Shown here: in pieces, positions 27,543 through 37,717 of the stretch
Position numbering within the stretch: position 1 is the first letter of the stretch
Layout of the letters: every line of letters begins with the position of its first letter
Source: Syntrophaceae bacterium
GTDB taxonomy: Bacteria > Desulfobacterota > BSN033 > UBA1163
Assembly: GCA_013388635.1 (NCBI GenBank)
Contig: JACAEX010000041.1
Span: forward strand, 1-64,000
Direction of reading: 5' to 3'
Length of the DNA stretch: 64,000 nt
Notes under the pieces: generated by a model
Database searches by the model: none
What the model was told of the DNA's origin: nothing
The model's input: only the letters and a program-made list of their open reading frames with translations
Made by a program: the position numbers and the translations under genes

Positions 27543-27883
27543 CGGATCAAGATCACCTGATCGGGTTTGGGTTTGACCATTTTCAGCTCTTCCACGGCCA
27601 CTTTTTCAATCCGGGGGTAGGATTTGAGCGTGGCGATCTCCAGCCGCAATCTCTTATTGGCCTCGGCCAACGCTCGCTCCTCTTTCAGGGCGTTTGAGAT
27701 TTCATATCCCAACTGGATCACCTGAATTCTCGACCATACATAGAACAAGGAGACCCCCACGAGGAAGGCCAATATCATGCTGTAAAGGAGGAGAAGATTG
27801 AACTTCATCGGAGCCCGTGGTCTTTTAGAACCCTCCTCCGTCCAGAGTATTCGGCCTGGGTTTCCCTTTGCGGTCTTGACCAT
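27539..27883 (-). CDS. ftsL: Cell division protein FtsL
   Basis: Small bitopic protein of 114 residues with a basic N-terminus, one transmembrane helix (about 27-48) and a periplasmic heptad-type coiled coil (SNALKEERALAEANKRLRLE). It should pair with FtsB and bridge FtsQ to FtsW/FtsI. It lies between rsmH and ftsI, 9 bp after the former and overlapping the latter by 4 bp. The family is poorly conserved, so the call depends on topology and position. This coiled coil is a protein feature, unrelated to the DNA heptad arrays. Confidence 0.9.
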   Translation of the reverse strand: MVKTAKGNPGRILWTEEGSKRPRAPMKFNLLLLYSMILAFLVGVSLFYVWSRIQVIQLGYEISNALKEERALAEANKRLRLEIATLKSYPRIEKVAVEELKMVKPKPDQVILIR

Positions 27884-27892
27884 CTCAAATCC

Positions 27893-28819
27893 TCAGATCC
27901 TCTCCGCGCACCTCAATCTGGCGCTACGGGATCGCGGGTTCCTCCTTCGTTCATCGGCTGAAGGCCTGACAGGCTTAGGGGTCAGGATCCGGATGACCCG
28001 CCCCGGAATGGAGGCATCCATCTCCCCTTTCTCCAATCTCCGGAAGCTCTCCTTAACGATCCGATCCTCCAGAGAATGAAACGAGATGACGCAGATTCGA
28101 CCTCCCTTTCTTAAGAGCCTCCATCCCGTTTCCAAAATCTTTCGTAAATTTTCAAGTTCGTCGTTCACCTTGATACGAAAGGCCTGAAACACCCTGGTCG
28201 CAGGGTCGATCCTCCAGGAACGGCAACGGCCTCCCACCGCGCGATGAACGAGCTTTCGCAGGGCCTGGGTTGTCTGGATGGGACTCTGTTCTCTAACTCG
28301 AACGATGGCCGTTGCAATCCGCTTCGCCCATCTCTCCTGACCATACCCGGAAAGGACATCTTCCAGCTCCTCACGAGAGAGATGGTCGATCCAGTCGGCT
28401 GCCGTGTGTTCAATCCGCTGGTCCATTCTCATATCCAGGGGGCCTTCTCCTCGAAAACTGAACCCCCTCTCCTCCTTCTCCAACTGGAGGGAAGAGAGAC
28501 CCAGATCGAGCAGGATCCCATCGACCTGGTCGACCTTGATCTGATTTAATAGGTCGGCAAGATGGATGAAATTCTCTCGAAAAATTCTCACCCGTTCGCC
28601 ATAAGGCCGGAGCACCTGCTTTGCCTCAGAGATCGCCTCTTCATCCCAATCGATGCCGATCACCACTCCATCCGGTGCGGTTCTCTTCAAGATCTCGAGA
28701 GCATGCCCACCCCCTCCAAGGGTGGCATCGACATAGATCCGACCGGGTTGACATCCTAAAAGCCCCATCACCTCTTCAACCAAAACAGGAACATGTCCTG
28801 TGCGTCGTCCATCATTCAT
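27893..28819 (-). CDS. rsmH: 16S rRNA (cytosine(1402)-N(4))-methyltransferase RsmH
   Basis: SAM-dependent methyltransferase of 308 residues acting on the decoding centre of 16S rRNA. GHVPVLVEEVM, YVDATLGGGGHALEIL (SAM loop), GIDWDEEAI, GILLDLGLSSLQL and CVISFHSLEDRIVKESF are all typical. The start ATG at 28819 lies within a heptad array in which ATG recurs every 7 bp in shifting frames. No ribosome binding site is seen, so initiation here is unusual. It follows mraZ and precedes ftsL. Confidence 0.95.
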   Translation of the reverse strand: MNDGRRTGHVPVLVEEVMGLLGCQPGRIYVDATLGGGGHALEILKRTAPDGVVIGIDWDEEAISEAKQVLRPYGERVRIFRENFIHLADLLNQIKVDQVDGILLDLGLSSLQLEKEERGFSFRGEGPLDMRMDQRIEHTAADWIDHLSREELEDVLSGYGQERWAKRIATAIVRVREQSPIQTTQALRKLVHRAVGGRCRSWRIDPATRVFQAFRIKVNDELENLRKILETGWRLLRKGGRICVISFHSLEDRIVKESFRRLEKGEMDASIPGRVIRILTPKPVRPSADERRRNPRSRSARLRCAERI

Positions 28820-28845
28820 CGTTCATTGTTCATTGTTCATCGTCT
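28811..28845. repeat. Heptad array between mraZ and rsmH
   Basis: ATCATTC, ATCGTTC, ATTGTTC, ATTGTTC, ATCGTCT are read in unbroken 7-bp steps. The array begins 2 bp from the mraZ stop (28848) and its far end contains the rsmH start codon. Confidence 0.8.
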
Positions 28846-28847
28846 AG

Positions 28848-29288
28848 TTAGAGTCCCAGGCTCGCCAGGGTGTCGCTGATCTGGTCAAAGCTCTCCTGAG
28901 ATCTCCGGAATTCCTCCTCCCAGCGCTCCTTGCTCCATATCTCAATCTTCTTGCCCTCGCCTACAAATACGACGTCCTTCCGAAGACTCGCATAATCCCT
29001 TAACGCCTGAGGGATGAGAAGCCTTCCCTGCTTGTCGATGACGCAATCGATACCACTGGAGTAGAAAAACCTGAGAAATGTCCTCGCCTCCTTCTTAACC
29101 AAGGAGAGGGAATTGACCTTCTGTTCCAGCAGAGACCACTCTTCGTAAGGGAGGGCGACAAGGCAGTGATCGAAGTTGGTAACGACTAAGCGATTGTCAT
29201 ACTTTTCCTTGAGAATCTCTCTAAATTTCGAAGGAATGCTGACACGACCCTTGGAATCTATGGTATACTCATATCGACCCCGAAACAT
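28848..29288 (-). CDS. mraZ: Transcriptional regulator MraZ
   Basis: Protein of 146 residues made of two AbrB-like swapped-hairpin units. The first runs from FRGRYEYTIDSKGRVSIPS and the second from CVIDKQGRLLIPQALRDYA, each with the DxKGR/DxQGR core. MraZ oligomerises into rings and represses the dcw operon by binding direct GTGG/TGGG-type repeats next to its own promoter; three such boxes are present upstream. First gene of the cluster. Confidence 0.95.
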   Translation of the reverse strand: MFRGRYEYTIDSKGRVSIPSKFREILKEKYDNRLVVTNFDHCLVALPYEEWSLLEQKVNSLSLVKKEARTFLRFFYSSGIDCVIDKQGRLLIPQALRDYASLRKDVVFVGEGKKIEIWSKERWEEEFRRSQESFDQISDTLASLGL

Positions 29289-29319
29289 CGTTTCATCCCC
29301 CTAATTTCATCGAATCCTA

Positions 29320-29343
29320 CCACCATTTCCCACTTTTTACCAC
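29320..29343 (-). promoter_or_regulatory. Three MraZ-binding boxes with 10-bp spacing
   Basis: On the minus strand GTGG occurs at 29340-29343, 29330-29333 and 29320-29323, exactly one helical turn apart and in direct orientation (GTGGTAAAAA, GTGGGAAATG, GTGG). They lie 32-55 bp upstream of the mraZ start and just downstream of the proposed -10. Number, spacing and place fit known MraZ operators, so autoregulation of the dcw cluster is inferred. Confidence 0.75.
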
Positions 29344-29354
29344 TTGGCAGAAGA

Positions 29355-29381
29355 AATATAATGAAAATTCGACTTTGTCAA
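29355..29381 (-). promoter_or_regulatory. Putative sigma70 promoter of the dcw cluster
   Basis: On the minus strand TTGACA (29376-29381) is followed after 15 bp by TATATT (29355-29360), with an alternative TATTTC at 17 bp. It lies directly upstream of the MraZ boxes. The short spacing makes the exact -10 uncertain. Confidence 0.55.
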
Positions 29382-29489
29382 GTAAAATTTTGTACTTATT
29401 TCACTTTTTTTCGTGGCCAGCCCCAAGGCCCAAAATCTGCTGAGAGATCGTACTTCGGATACCACATCTGGCCCCCGATCTCTTAATAG

Positions 29490-31562
<2,073 letters not shown>

Positions 31563-31588
31563 AAGGAGTTTCTTCTTTCAGATATGAT

Positions 31589-31632
31589 GAAGAGTGCTCT
31601 TTTCACTCTTCTTCCGGAAGCTTTCTGCTTCC
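31589..31632. terminator. Two adjacent hairpins after ligA
   Basis: GAAGAGTG/CACTCTTC (31589-31611, 7-nt loop) is followed at once by GGAAGC/GCTTCC (31616-31632, 5-nt loop). Neither has a clear T-run on the plus strand, so Rho-independent termination is only a possibility. They mark the boundary with the restriction-modification island. Confidence 0.4.
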
Positions 31633-31667
31633 AAAAAATTTAAAAAAGGAGTATATTACAATTTATA

Positions 31668-32318
31668 ATGCGTAAACTCACGGTTGACCTTCTAAAGGCT
31701 GAGGCTAAGGCTTTCGCCGAAAAGGAATCGCGACACAAAGAAGAGTTGCTTTACGGTGTTACGGATGGCAAAGCGGTTGGCACTTATTTGGAACATAAAT
31801 TTCAAAAAGTGCTACAGAGGAAGTATGAGTATATACGGGGTTCTTCAGCAAAAGGCATAGATTTCCCACAACTCGGCGTCGACGTAAAAGTGACAAGCAT
31901 CCGGCAGCCACAGTCGTCTTGCCCCTTCAAATCAGCACGCCAGAAGATATACGGACTCGGTTATTCTCTGCTGATATTCGTCTATGACAAGAAAGACGAC
32001 CGAAATACACGTACCGCCACCTTGGACATCAAACACGTCATCTTTGTTGAGAGCAGTCAGACTGGGGACTTTCAGACTACAACAGGTATCCTGAAGATCC
32101 TGGATAATAAGGCTAATCTGGATGACTTGATCGCATTTATGACGGAACGATTTCTTCCTGTGGACGATATTCAGGCCCGTAGATTGGCGGAAGAAATCCT
32201 AAGGACTCGACCACAAGTGGGTTATCTGACAATTTCAAATGCACTTCAGTGGCGACTTCAGTACTCCCGAGTGATCGCAGAGGCAGGCAAAGTCGAGGGA
32301 GTGCAGCGCATAGTGTGA
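31668..32318 (+). CDS. Putative type II restriction endonuclease
   Basis: Protein of 216 residues. SSAKGIDFPQLGVDVKVTS has the Asp...(D/E)xK layout of PD-(D/E)xK nucleases, with D65-type Asp, DVK and a preceding Glu in YLEHKFQ as likely metal ligands. The specific restriction enzyme family was not recognised. It is followed 2 bp later by an adenine methyltransferase, the usual pairing of a type II system. The A+T content is higher than in the flanking housekeeping genes, fitting horizontal gain. Recognition site unknown. Confidence 0.65.
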   Translation: MRKLTVDLLKAEAKAFAEKESRHKEELLYGVTDGKAVGTYLEHKFQKVLQRKYEYIRGSSAKGIDFPQLGVDVKVTSIRQPQSSCPFKSARQKIYGLGYSLLIFVYDKKDDRNTRTATLDIKHVIFVESSQTGDFQTTTGILKILDNKANLDDLIAFMTERFLPVDDIQARRLAEEILRTRPQVGYLTISNALQWRLQYSRVIAEAGKVEGVQRIV

Positions 32319-32320
32319 GG

Positions 32321-33886
32321 ATGGCAAAGGTAAAGAACAAAATCGAGTACGGTGATTTCCAGACACCACGTGATCTGGCGGATTCCATTGTGGCCTTCCT
32401 CCGGGACGCGGGCATCTCCCCATCCATTATTGTTGAACCGACATGTGGCCAAGGCAACTTTGTCTCGGCGGCGATCGAGGGTTTTCCCAGTGTCCAACAA
32501 GTGTTCGCATACGACATCAACGCAGATTACATCTCCGCTTTGCAGAAGACGATTGGAAATGTGAAAGGCGTTTATTACCAAGTGGCTCAACAGGACTTTT
32601 TCACCTTCAACTGGAGGGAATTCTTCTCAGCCTTTCGGGGGGAAATCCTTGTCATCGGAAATCCGCCGTGGGTGACAAACGCCGCCCTTGGGGCGCTTGG
32701 AAGCGACAATCTTCCTAAAAAAATAAACTTTCAAAACTGCTCCGGGTTTTCGGCCAAGACGGGCAAGGCCAACTTCGACATTTCAGAATGGATGTTGATC
32801 AAACTCCTCGAATCCCTTGATGGTCAACGCGCTTGTATTGCCATGCTCTGCAAGACAGCCACAGCACGGAAGGTGCTGCGGCATGGATGGATCAACCGCT
32901 TCAAGATCGGTCAGGCAACCATCCATCTGATTGATGCAGCCGTGCATTTCGGCGTTTCAGTTGACGCATGTCTGCTCATTCTTCATACGGGCAGCCCCGA
33001 CCTATCGCCCACAGCGGGAGTTTACTCAGATCTGAGTTTCAAACATAAAATAACGACCTTTGGTCTTATGGGCAGGGAACTCGTAGCGGACATTGACGAA
33101 TACAAAAGTCTGAGAGACCTCGACGGACTTGCCTATTATACCTGGCGATCCGGTGTGAAGCATGATGCGGCATCCGTGATGGAGTTCAAAAAGGAGGGCT
33201 CCTTTTTTGTGAATAAAGTCGGTGAACGTGTCGAACTTGAACAGACCTATATGTATCCTTTGCTGAAGTCATCCGACCTTGCCAATGGCAGGCTCACGCC
33301 GCAACGCTATCTTCTTGTTACTCAGCGAACACCTGGCGATGACACAAAGGCCATCTCAATAACCGCTCCGAAGACATGGTCCTATCTGCTGCGCCACGCA
33401 GATGTTCTTGATCGGCGCCAGAGCATCATCTATCAGAAGCGACCAAGGTTCTCAGTATTCGGTGTCGGCGATTACACCTTTTCCCCGTGGAAGGTCGCGA
33501 TCTCTGGACTTTATAAGAACTGTCGTTTTGAGGTAATTGGTAAGTATCAAAACAAGCCCATCGTTTTAGATGACACATGCTACTTCATCCCCTGTAGTTC
33601 TGAACACGAGGCATCCTTTGCATGCCTCCTATTGAATTCCGACCTTGCCAAACGGTTTCTCCATGCGCTCGTGTTCTTTGATGCAAAGAGGCCGGTTACT
33701 ATTGATGTTCTTAATCGAATCGACCTGAAACGAGTTGCGGACAGACTCGGTTTGGAAAGTGAAGCGCGCAAGTATTTCCCTGACGCTGCCTTTTTTGAGG
33801 GACGTCAAGGTCTCCTTGTCTTTGAGAAACAAGAGAAATATCGAATAAAGGCATCCGGTGGACGTCGAGTCCCACGCGGCCGGTGA
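32321..33886 (+). CDS. DNA adenine-N6 methyltransferase (type II RM)
   Basis: The ATG at 32321, 2 bp after the nuclease stop, gives 521 residues; an in-frame upstream start would overlap the nuclease by 70 bp. EYGDFQTPRDLADSIV is motif X, IVEPTCGQGNFVSAA motif I (SAM binding), AYDINADY motif II and VIGNPPWVTN the catalytic motif IV (NPPW) of gamma-class N6-adenine methyltransferases such as M.TaqI. The C-terminal half should hold the target-recognition domain. It would protect the host from the preceding nuclease. Confidence 0.85.
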   Translation: MAKVKNKIEYGDFQTPRDLADSIVAFLRDAGISPSIIVEPTCGQGNFVSAAIEGFPSVQQVFAYDINADYISALQKTIGNVKGVYYQVAQQDFFTFNWREFFSAFRGEILVIGNPPWVTNAALGALGSDNLPKKINFQNCSGFSAKTGKANFDISEWMLIKLLESLDGQRACIAMLCKTATARKVLRHGWINRFKIGQATIHLIDAAVHFGVSVDACLLILHTGSPDLSPTAGVYSDLSFKHKITTFGLMGRELVADIDEYKSLRDLDGLAYYTWRSGVKHDAASVMEFKKEGSFFVNKVGERVELEQTYMYPLLKSSDLANGRLTPQRYLLVTQRTPGDDTKAISITAPKTWSYLLRHADVLDRRQSIIYQKRPRFSVFGVGDYTFSPWKVAISGLYKNCRFEVIGKYQNKPIVLDDTCYFIPCSSEHEASFACLLLNSDLAKRFLHALVFFDAKRPVTIDVLNRIDLKRVADRLGLESEARKYFPDAAFFEGRQGLLVFEKQEKYRIKASGGRRVPRGR

Positions 33887-33910
33887 CACTTAGCGTTTTG
33901 TACCTTTTAA

Positions 33911-34936
33911 ATGTATGAGGAGTCTATATTCCATATAATGATAAAATCGCAGAAAACATCCATGAAGAGCGCATACGTCGATTTTTCCGTCCTAAATCTT
34001 TTAGCCACAGAACCTCCAGACTCAAAAATAAAAACCGATTATCTGGCTATGAATAAGATATGGGAGCTTTACAATTCACACCAGATAAGACTCGTAACGT
34101 GCGGGGCGGACACGAGAATGGAGATTATTAACTGGCTTGAAACACTAGGATGTTATGTGACAAATACAGGGATGATTAAAGAGTGTCTTGACGATTTTGA
34201 GAAATGGGATCAAGCAGACACGGGGCAAATACAGAAGTGTAGGAACGTTCTTGAATATCATGAAGCGATAGAGTCATTGGACTTGCTTTTTGAAGAGTAT
34301 GCCGGTGACTACGGGGCAGGTAATGGCCCTGCAGGAATTTCTCCAGGGGATCGTAGACTGTTATCCCTTATCCGCTATAAAATTTTGAGTTTTAAAAAAA
34401 CGGATAGCTACTTTGAATGCCTTTCAGAGGATGGTCAGGACATAATTTCCCACTGTCTGCTGAATTTAAATGGGTGGTATGGTCCAGACAATTGGGATGT
34501 AGACTTCAGACGTATTGATTATAAATTAAACGGAAAAATCTTAGTATCAGCTTTGGAGAAACACGGGATCAATACGTCGTTTGCAGGAAAGGAAGGTGCA
34601 AAAAACCGACGCCTTTTCGGGATACTCAACAGGGCCGTTGCACTCGCAAGAAGGTTTTACCGAGAGCTGCCGCTCAAACAACAAGACGTGAGTGGGTTAA
34701 TGCAGGAAGTGGCGAAAAGGTACGATTATCACCACGCGGAGAGGGATGCCCGTCATATTTTTCATGCGATTAGATATGGCATACCTTTTTTTGTGACCAC
34801 TGACGGTCGACTTATACGTGGCTACAATCAAAGAAAACACTTGCTCTTAAATAACCCAGAATATCAGTCAATAAACTTGGTCTTACTTACCCCGAAGGAA
34901 TTAATGCAGCAAGGACGACACGTTGGGGAAGAGTAG
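33911..34936 (+). CDS. PIN-like nuclease-fold protein linked to the RM genes
   Basis: Protein of up to 341 residues; ATGs at 33938 and 33962 are alternative starts and no ribosome binding site clearly decides. AYVDFSVLNLL near residue 24 resembles the first PIN strand with its Asp. ERDARHIFHAIRYGIPFFVTTDGRLI (in two parts, Asp at about 279 and 298) matches the C-terminal PIN blocks. The 250 residues between are much longer than in a VapC toxin and unrecognised. It starts 24 bp after the methyltransferase on the same strand, is A+T-rich, and probably belongs to the same mobile defence island. Function unknown; RNase or DNase activity is inferred from the fold only. Confidence 0.5.
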   Translation: MYEESIFHIMIKSQKTSMKSAYVDFSVLNLLATEPPDSKIKTDYLAMNKIWELYNSHQIRLVTCGADTRMEIINWLETLGCYVTNTGMIKECLDDFEKWDQADTGQIQKCRNVLEYHEAIESLDLLFEEYAGDYGAGNGPAGISPGDRRLLSLIRYKILSFKKTDSYFECLSEDGQDIISHCLLNLNGWYGPDNWDVDFRRIDYKLNGKILVSALEKHGINTSFAGKEGAKNRRLFGILNRAVALARRFYRELPLKQQDVSGLMQEVAKRYDYHHAERDARHIFHAIRYGIPFFVTTDGRLIRGYNQRKHLLLNNPEYQSINLVLLTPKELMQQGRHVGEE

Positions 34937-35150
34937 AGGGGCTTAAGCTTGGAATTGGAGGTTGGGGGCTGATTTGATTATTGACTTTTTGATAAGACTT
35001 TCGATGACATTCCGGGCAGACCAGTAATTCAAGCCCCCATAGCTCAAGGGTTACGGTTTCTCATGCCTTTCAGCTTGACATCCGAGTGCTTTTTTCATAT
35101 CTTCAGCCCATCCTCAAAGGAACTCTTCTGAAAATCGGAGTGGGGAAATC

Positions 35151-36182
35151 GTGGAGATCCGTGGACTTTCGGCACTGGTGACAGGCGCATCTGGTTTTAT
35201 CGGGGGTAGGCTCGCAGAACGGCTTGCGACAGAAGAGGGAGTGCGCGTGCGCGCCATGGTCCGGAACGAAAGGAAAGCAGAGCCACTGCGCAAGCTCCAA
35301 CTTGAAATCGTCAGGGCAGATCTCCTGGACTTATCCTCATTGCGTGAGGCTGTCGCTGGATGTGAGCTCGTATTTCACTGTGCTGCCCTGGTCCGGGAGA
35401 CCGGAGACAAGGATGAATTCTTTCGGACCAATGTAAAAGGCACGGAGAACATCCTGAAGGCTTCGGTCGATGCCGGAGTCAAAAGATTTGTCCACTTCAG
35501 CAGCGTTGCCGTGTATGGAATGAACCCGCCGGACAGAGCGGATGAAACCACTCCCTTTCAACCTTGCGGAAATCTCTATTGTGACACAAAGATTGGTGCG
35601 GAGAAGGCCGTGTGGGCGGCTTATCAGGAGGCAGGGCTTCCGGTGGTGGTGATTCGACCTGCCAATGTCTACGGCCCGCGCTCCAATCCATGGACCATTC
35701 GCCCCATCAAACTGATCCGTTCAGGCCAGATGATGTTGATCAACGGAGGAACTGGTCTCTGCAACTGCGTTTATATCGATAACCTTCTCGATGCAACGCT
35801 CGCGGCAGCGAAACACGACCAGTCCGTGGGGCAGGTCTATTTGATCAGTGATGGGGTCGCCATGATGTGGAAGGAATTCTTCGGATACTATGCCCAGATG
35901 GCCGGAAGGTCAGAAATTAGATCTGTCCCACAGTGGCTGGCAAAAATGATTGCCTTAGGAATGGAAATAAGCTCAAAATTCACTGGCAGGCCACCGAAAA
36001 TCACGCGGGAAGCGGTCAGCTATCTGACTCGTCAATCCTATTTCAGCATTGAAAAGGCCAGGCGTGAGCTGGGTTACCAACCGCGATTCTCGTTGGAACA
36101 GGGTATGAAGCTGACCGAGCAGTGGCTGAGAGAATCGGGATATCTTCCCCGGAGTCAGAAGAGTGTGAGAAGTGTTCCTTGA
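35151..36182 (+). CDS. NAD-dependent epimerase/dehydratase (extended SDR)
   Basis: Protein of 343 residues starting at GTG behind GGAGTGGGG. LVTGASGFIGGRLAERL is the nucleotide-binding Rossmann loop (GxxGxxG). Asp follows in RADLLDLSS, HCAAL is a conserved strand end, Ser sits in VHFSSVAVYG and the catalytic YxxxK in YCDTKIGAEK. VIRPANVYGPRSNP completes the extended-SDR pattern. Relatives act on nucleotide sugars or sterol-like 3-beta-hydroxy groups; neighbours do not narrow the substrate. It stands alone on the plus strand. Confidence 0.8.
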   Translation: MEIRGLSALVTGASGFIGGRLAERLATEEGVRVRAMVRNERKAEPLRKLQLEIVRADLLDLSSLREAVAGCELVFHCAALVRETGDKDEFFRTNVKGTENILKASVDAGVKRFVHFSSVAVYGMNPPDRADETTPFQPCGNLYCDTKIGAEKAVWAAYQEAGLPVVVIRPANVYGPRSNPWTIRPIKLIRSGQMMLINGGTGLCNCVYIDNLLDATLAAAKHDQSVGQVYLISDGVAMMWKEFFGYYAQMAGRSEIRSVPQWLAKMIALGMEISSKFTGRPPKITREAVSYLTRQSYFSIEKARRELGYQPRFSLEQGMKLTEQWLRESGYLPRSQKSVRSVP

Positions 36183-36368
36183 GATTATTTATTGTCTGAT
36201 TGACAAATCAAAGATTTGCTGATAAAGGTTTTTACAGATACCTCATCTGAGCGGTTCAGCCCGCAGAAGGAGAGCAACATCCCAGCTCTCCCCAAAAATT
36301 GTGAGAATCGCTCAATACGGGTGATAATTGGTATTCCAAAAAGTGAGATGGCTTTGTTGAGCGGAAGG

Positions 36369-37709
36369 ATGAAAAACAGCCTGACGAGGTTGACCCTGGG
36401 AAGCGCTCTTCTACCACGCTTCCAAAGACGGGGGCTGTCGCAGCCGAACGGGTTGACCCAAATCGCCCTAACCATCATTCTTCTTCTCTTATTCTCCTAT
36501 GCCTTTGCCCAGCAGGAACAGGGTCAATCGCAGGACGCTAAGTTCTACAACGATCGGGGAATGGCCTACCGGGATAAGGGCCGATACGATCTGGCGATCT
36601 CCGATTTCAATAAGGCAATTGAGATCGACCCTGAGTATGCCTATGCCTACGTTAATCGGGGAATGGCCTACAGAGATAAGGGGCAGTACGATTTAGCCAT
36701 TTCCGATTACAACACCGCGATTAAAATAGACCCAACCTATGTCTTTGCCTACCACAATCGAGGGATTGTCTACAAGGACAAAGGTCAATATGATCAGGCG
36801 ATCTCCGATTTCAACAAGGCCCTCGAGCTAAACCCCAGGTATGCCTTTGCTTACAATAACCGGGGGATCATCTACTTAGAAAAAGGCCGGTATGATCGCG
36901 CAATTCAGGACTTCAGCAAGGCGATCGAGATCAGCCCGAGATTCTCCTATCCCTATAACAATCGAGGAAGAGCTCACTTAGAAAAAGGCTTATATGATCT
37001 TGCCATCTCCGATCTCAATAAGGCCCTCGAGATAAACCCGAGGTACTTTGAGGCCTACCACAACCGGGGAATGGCCTATGGACGTAAAGGTCAATACGAT
37101 CAGGCCATCTCCGATTTTAGCAAGGTCCTTGAGATGAAGCCCAGGTTTGCCGAGGCCTACCACAACCGGGGAAATGCCTACCTGGAAAAAGGCCAGTACG
37201 ATCAGGCGATCTCCGATTTCAATAAGGCCCTTGAGATAAACCCAAAGTTCGCTGTGGCCTATTACAATCGGGGAATCGCTTGCCTGGAAAAAGGCGAACC
37301 CGATCAGGCGATCTTTGATTTCAATAAGGTGATGGAGTTAAATCCAAGGTTTGCGGAGGCTTACAATAATCGAGGAATGGCCTATCGGCGTAAAGGCCAA
37401 CCTGATCAGGCGATCTCCGACTACAGCAAGGCGATTGAAATAAGCCCAGGGTTTGCCGAGGCCTTCAACAACCGGGGAAATGCCTACCTGGAAAAAGGCC
37501 AGTACGATCAGGCGATCTCCGACTACAGCAAGGCCCTTGAGATAAACCCAAAGTACGCTGAAGCGCTTGGCAATCGGGCAAAGGCTTATTCCTTAAAAAG
37601 AGAATATGACAGGGCCTGGCAGGATATTCAGAAAGCACAGGATTTAGGCTACAAAATCCCTTCGAAGTTTCTGGACGACCTCCGTAAGGCCTCGGGAAAA
37701 CCGAATTAG
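36369..37709 (+). CDS. Exported TPR-repeat protein
   Basis: The frame is open from 36216, but the region before 36348 does not look protein-like. ATGs at 36348 and 36369 (preceded by GGAAGG) are the plausible starts; I use the latter, giving about 446 residues. A hydrophobic signal segment (IALTIILLLLFSYAFA) precedes eleven tandem 34-residue TPR units of the form NRGxAYxxKGxYDxAISDxxKA. Such arrays bind other proteins, here presumably in the periplasm. Units are nearly identical, implying recent repeat expansion. Partner unknown. Confidence 0.75.
   Translation: MKNSLTRLTLGSALLPRFQRRGLSQPNGLTQIALTIILLLLFSYAFAQQEQGQSQDAKFYNDRGMAYRDKGRYDLAISDFNKAIEIDPEYAYAYVNRGMAYRDKGQYDLAISDYNTAIKIDPTYVFAYHNRGIVYKDKGQYDQAISDFNKALELNPRYAFAYNNRGIIYLEKGRYDRAIQDFSKAIEISPRFSYPYNNRGRAHLEKGLYDLAISDLNKALEINPRYFEAYHNRGMAYGRKGQYDQAISDFSKVLEMKPRFAEAYHNRGNAYLEKGQYDQAISDFNKALEINPKFAVAYYNRGIACLEKGEPDQAIFDFNKVMELNPRFAEAYNNRGMAYRRKGQPDQAISDYSKAIEISPGFAEAFNNRGNAYLEKGQYDQAISDYSKALEINPKYAEALGNRAKAYSLKREYDRAWQDIQKAQDLGYKIPSKFLDDLRKASGKPN
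36541..37645. repeat. 102-bp tandem repeats inside the TPR gene
   Basis: About eleven copies of a 102-bp unit encode the TPRs. Copies 7 and 10 share the peptide NNRGNAYLEKGQYDQAISD except for one residue at its start. The DNA similarity suggests the copy number can change by recombination. Confidence 0.7.
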
Positions 37710-37717
37710 GGGTTGAT

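Noticed and set aside
31664-31669. TATAAT as a promoter -10 for the restriction gene
   Set aside because: It overlaps the ATG start codon itself, leaving no room for a start point upstream, and no -35 is seen.
34937-35150. Small RNA or tRNA in the gap before the SDR gene
   Set aside because: No cloverleaf, terminator or promoter pair could be recognised; nothing supportable is seen there.
36216-36368. Longer TPR protein starting at TTG 36216
   Set aside because: No ribosome binding site, and the extra residues precede a signal sequence without resembling protein.
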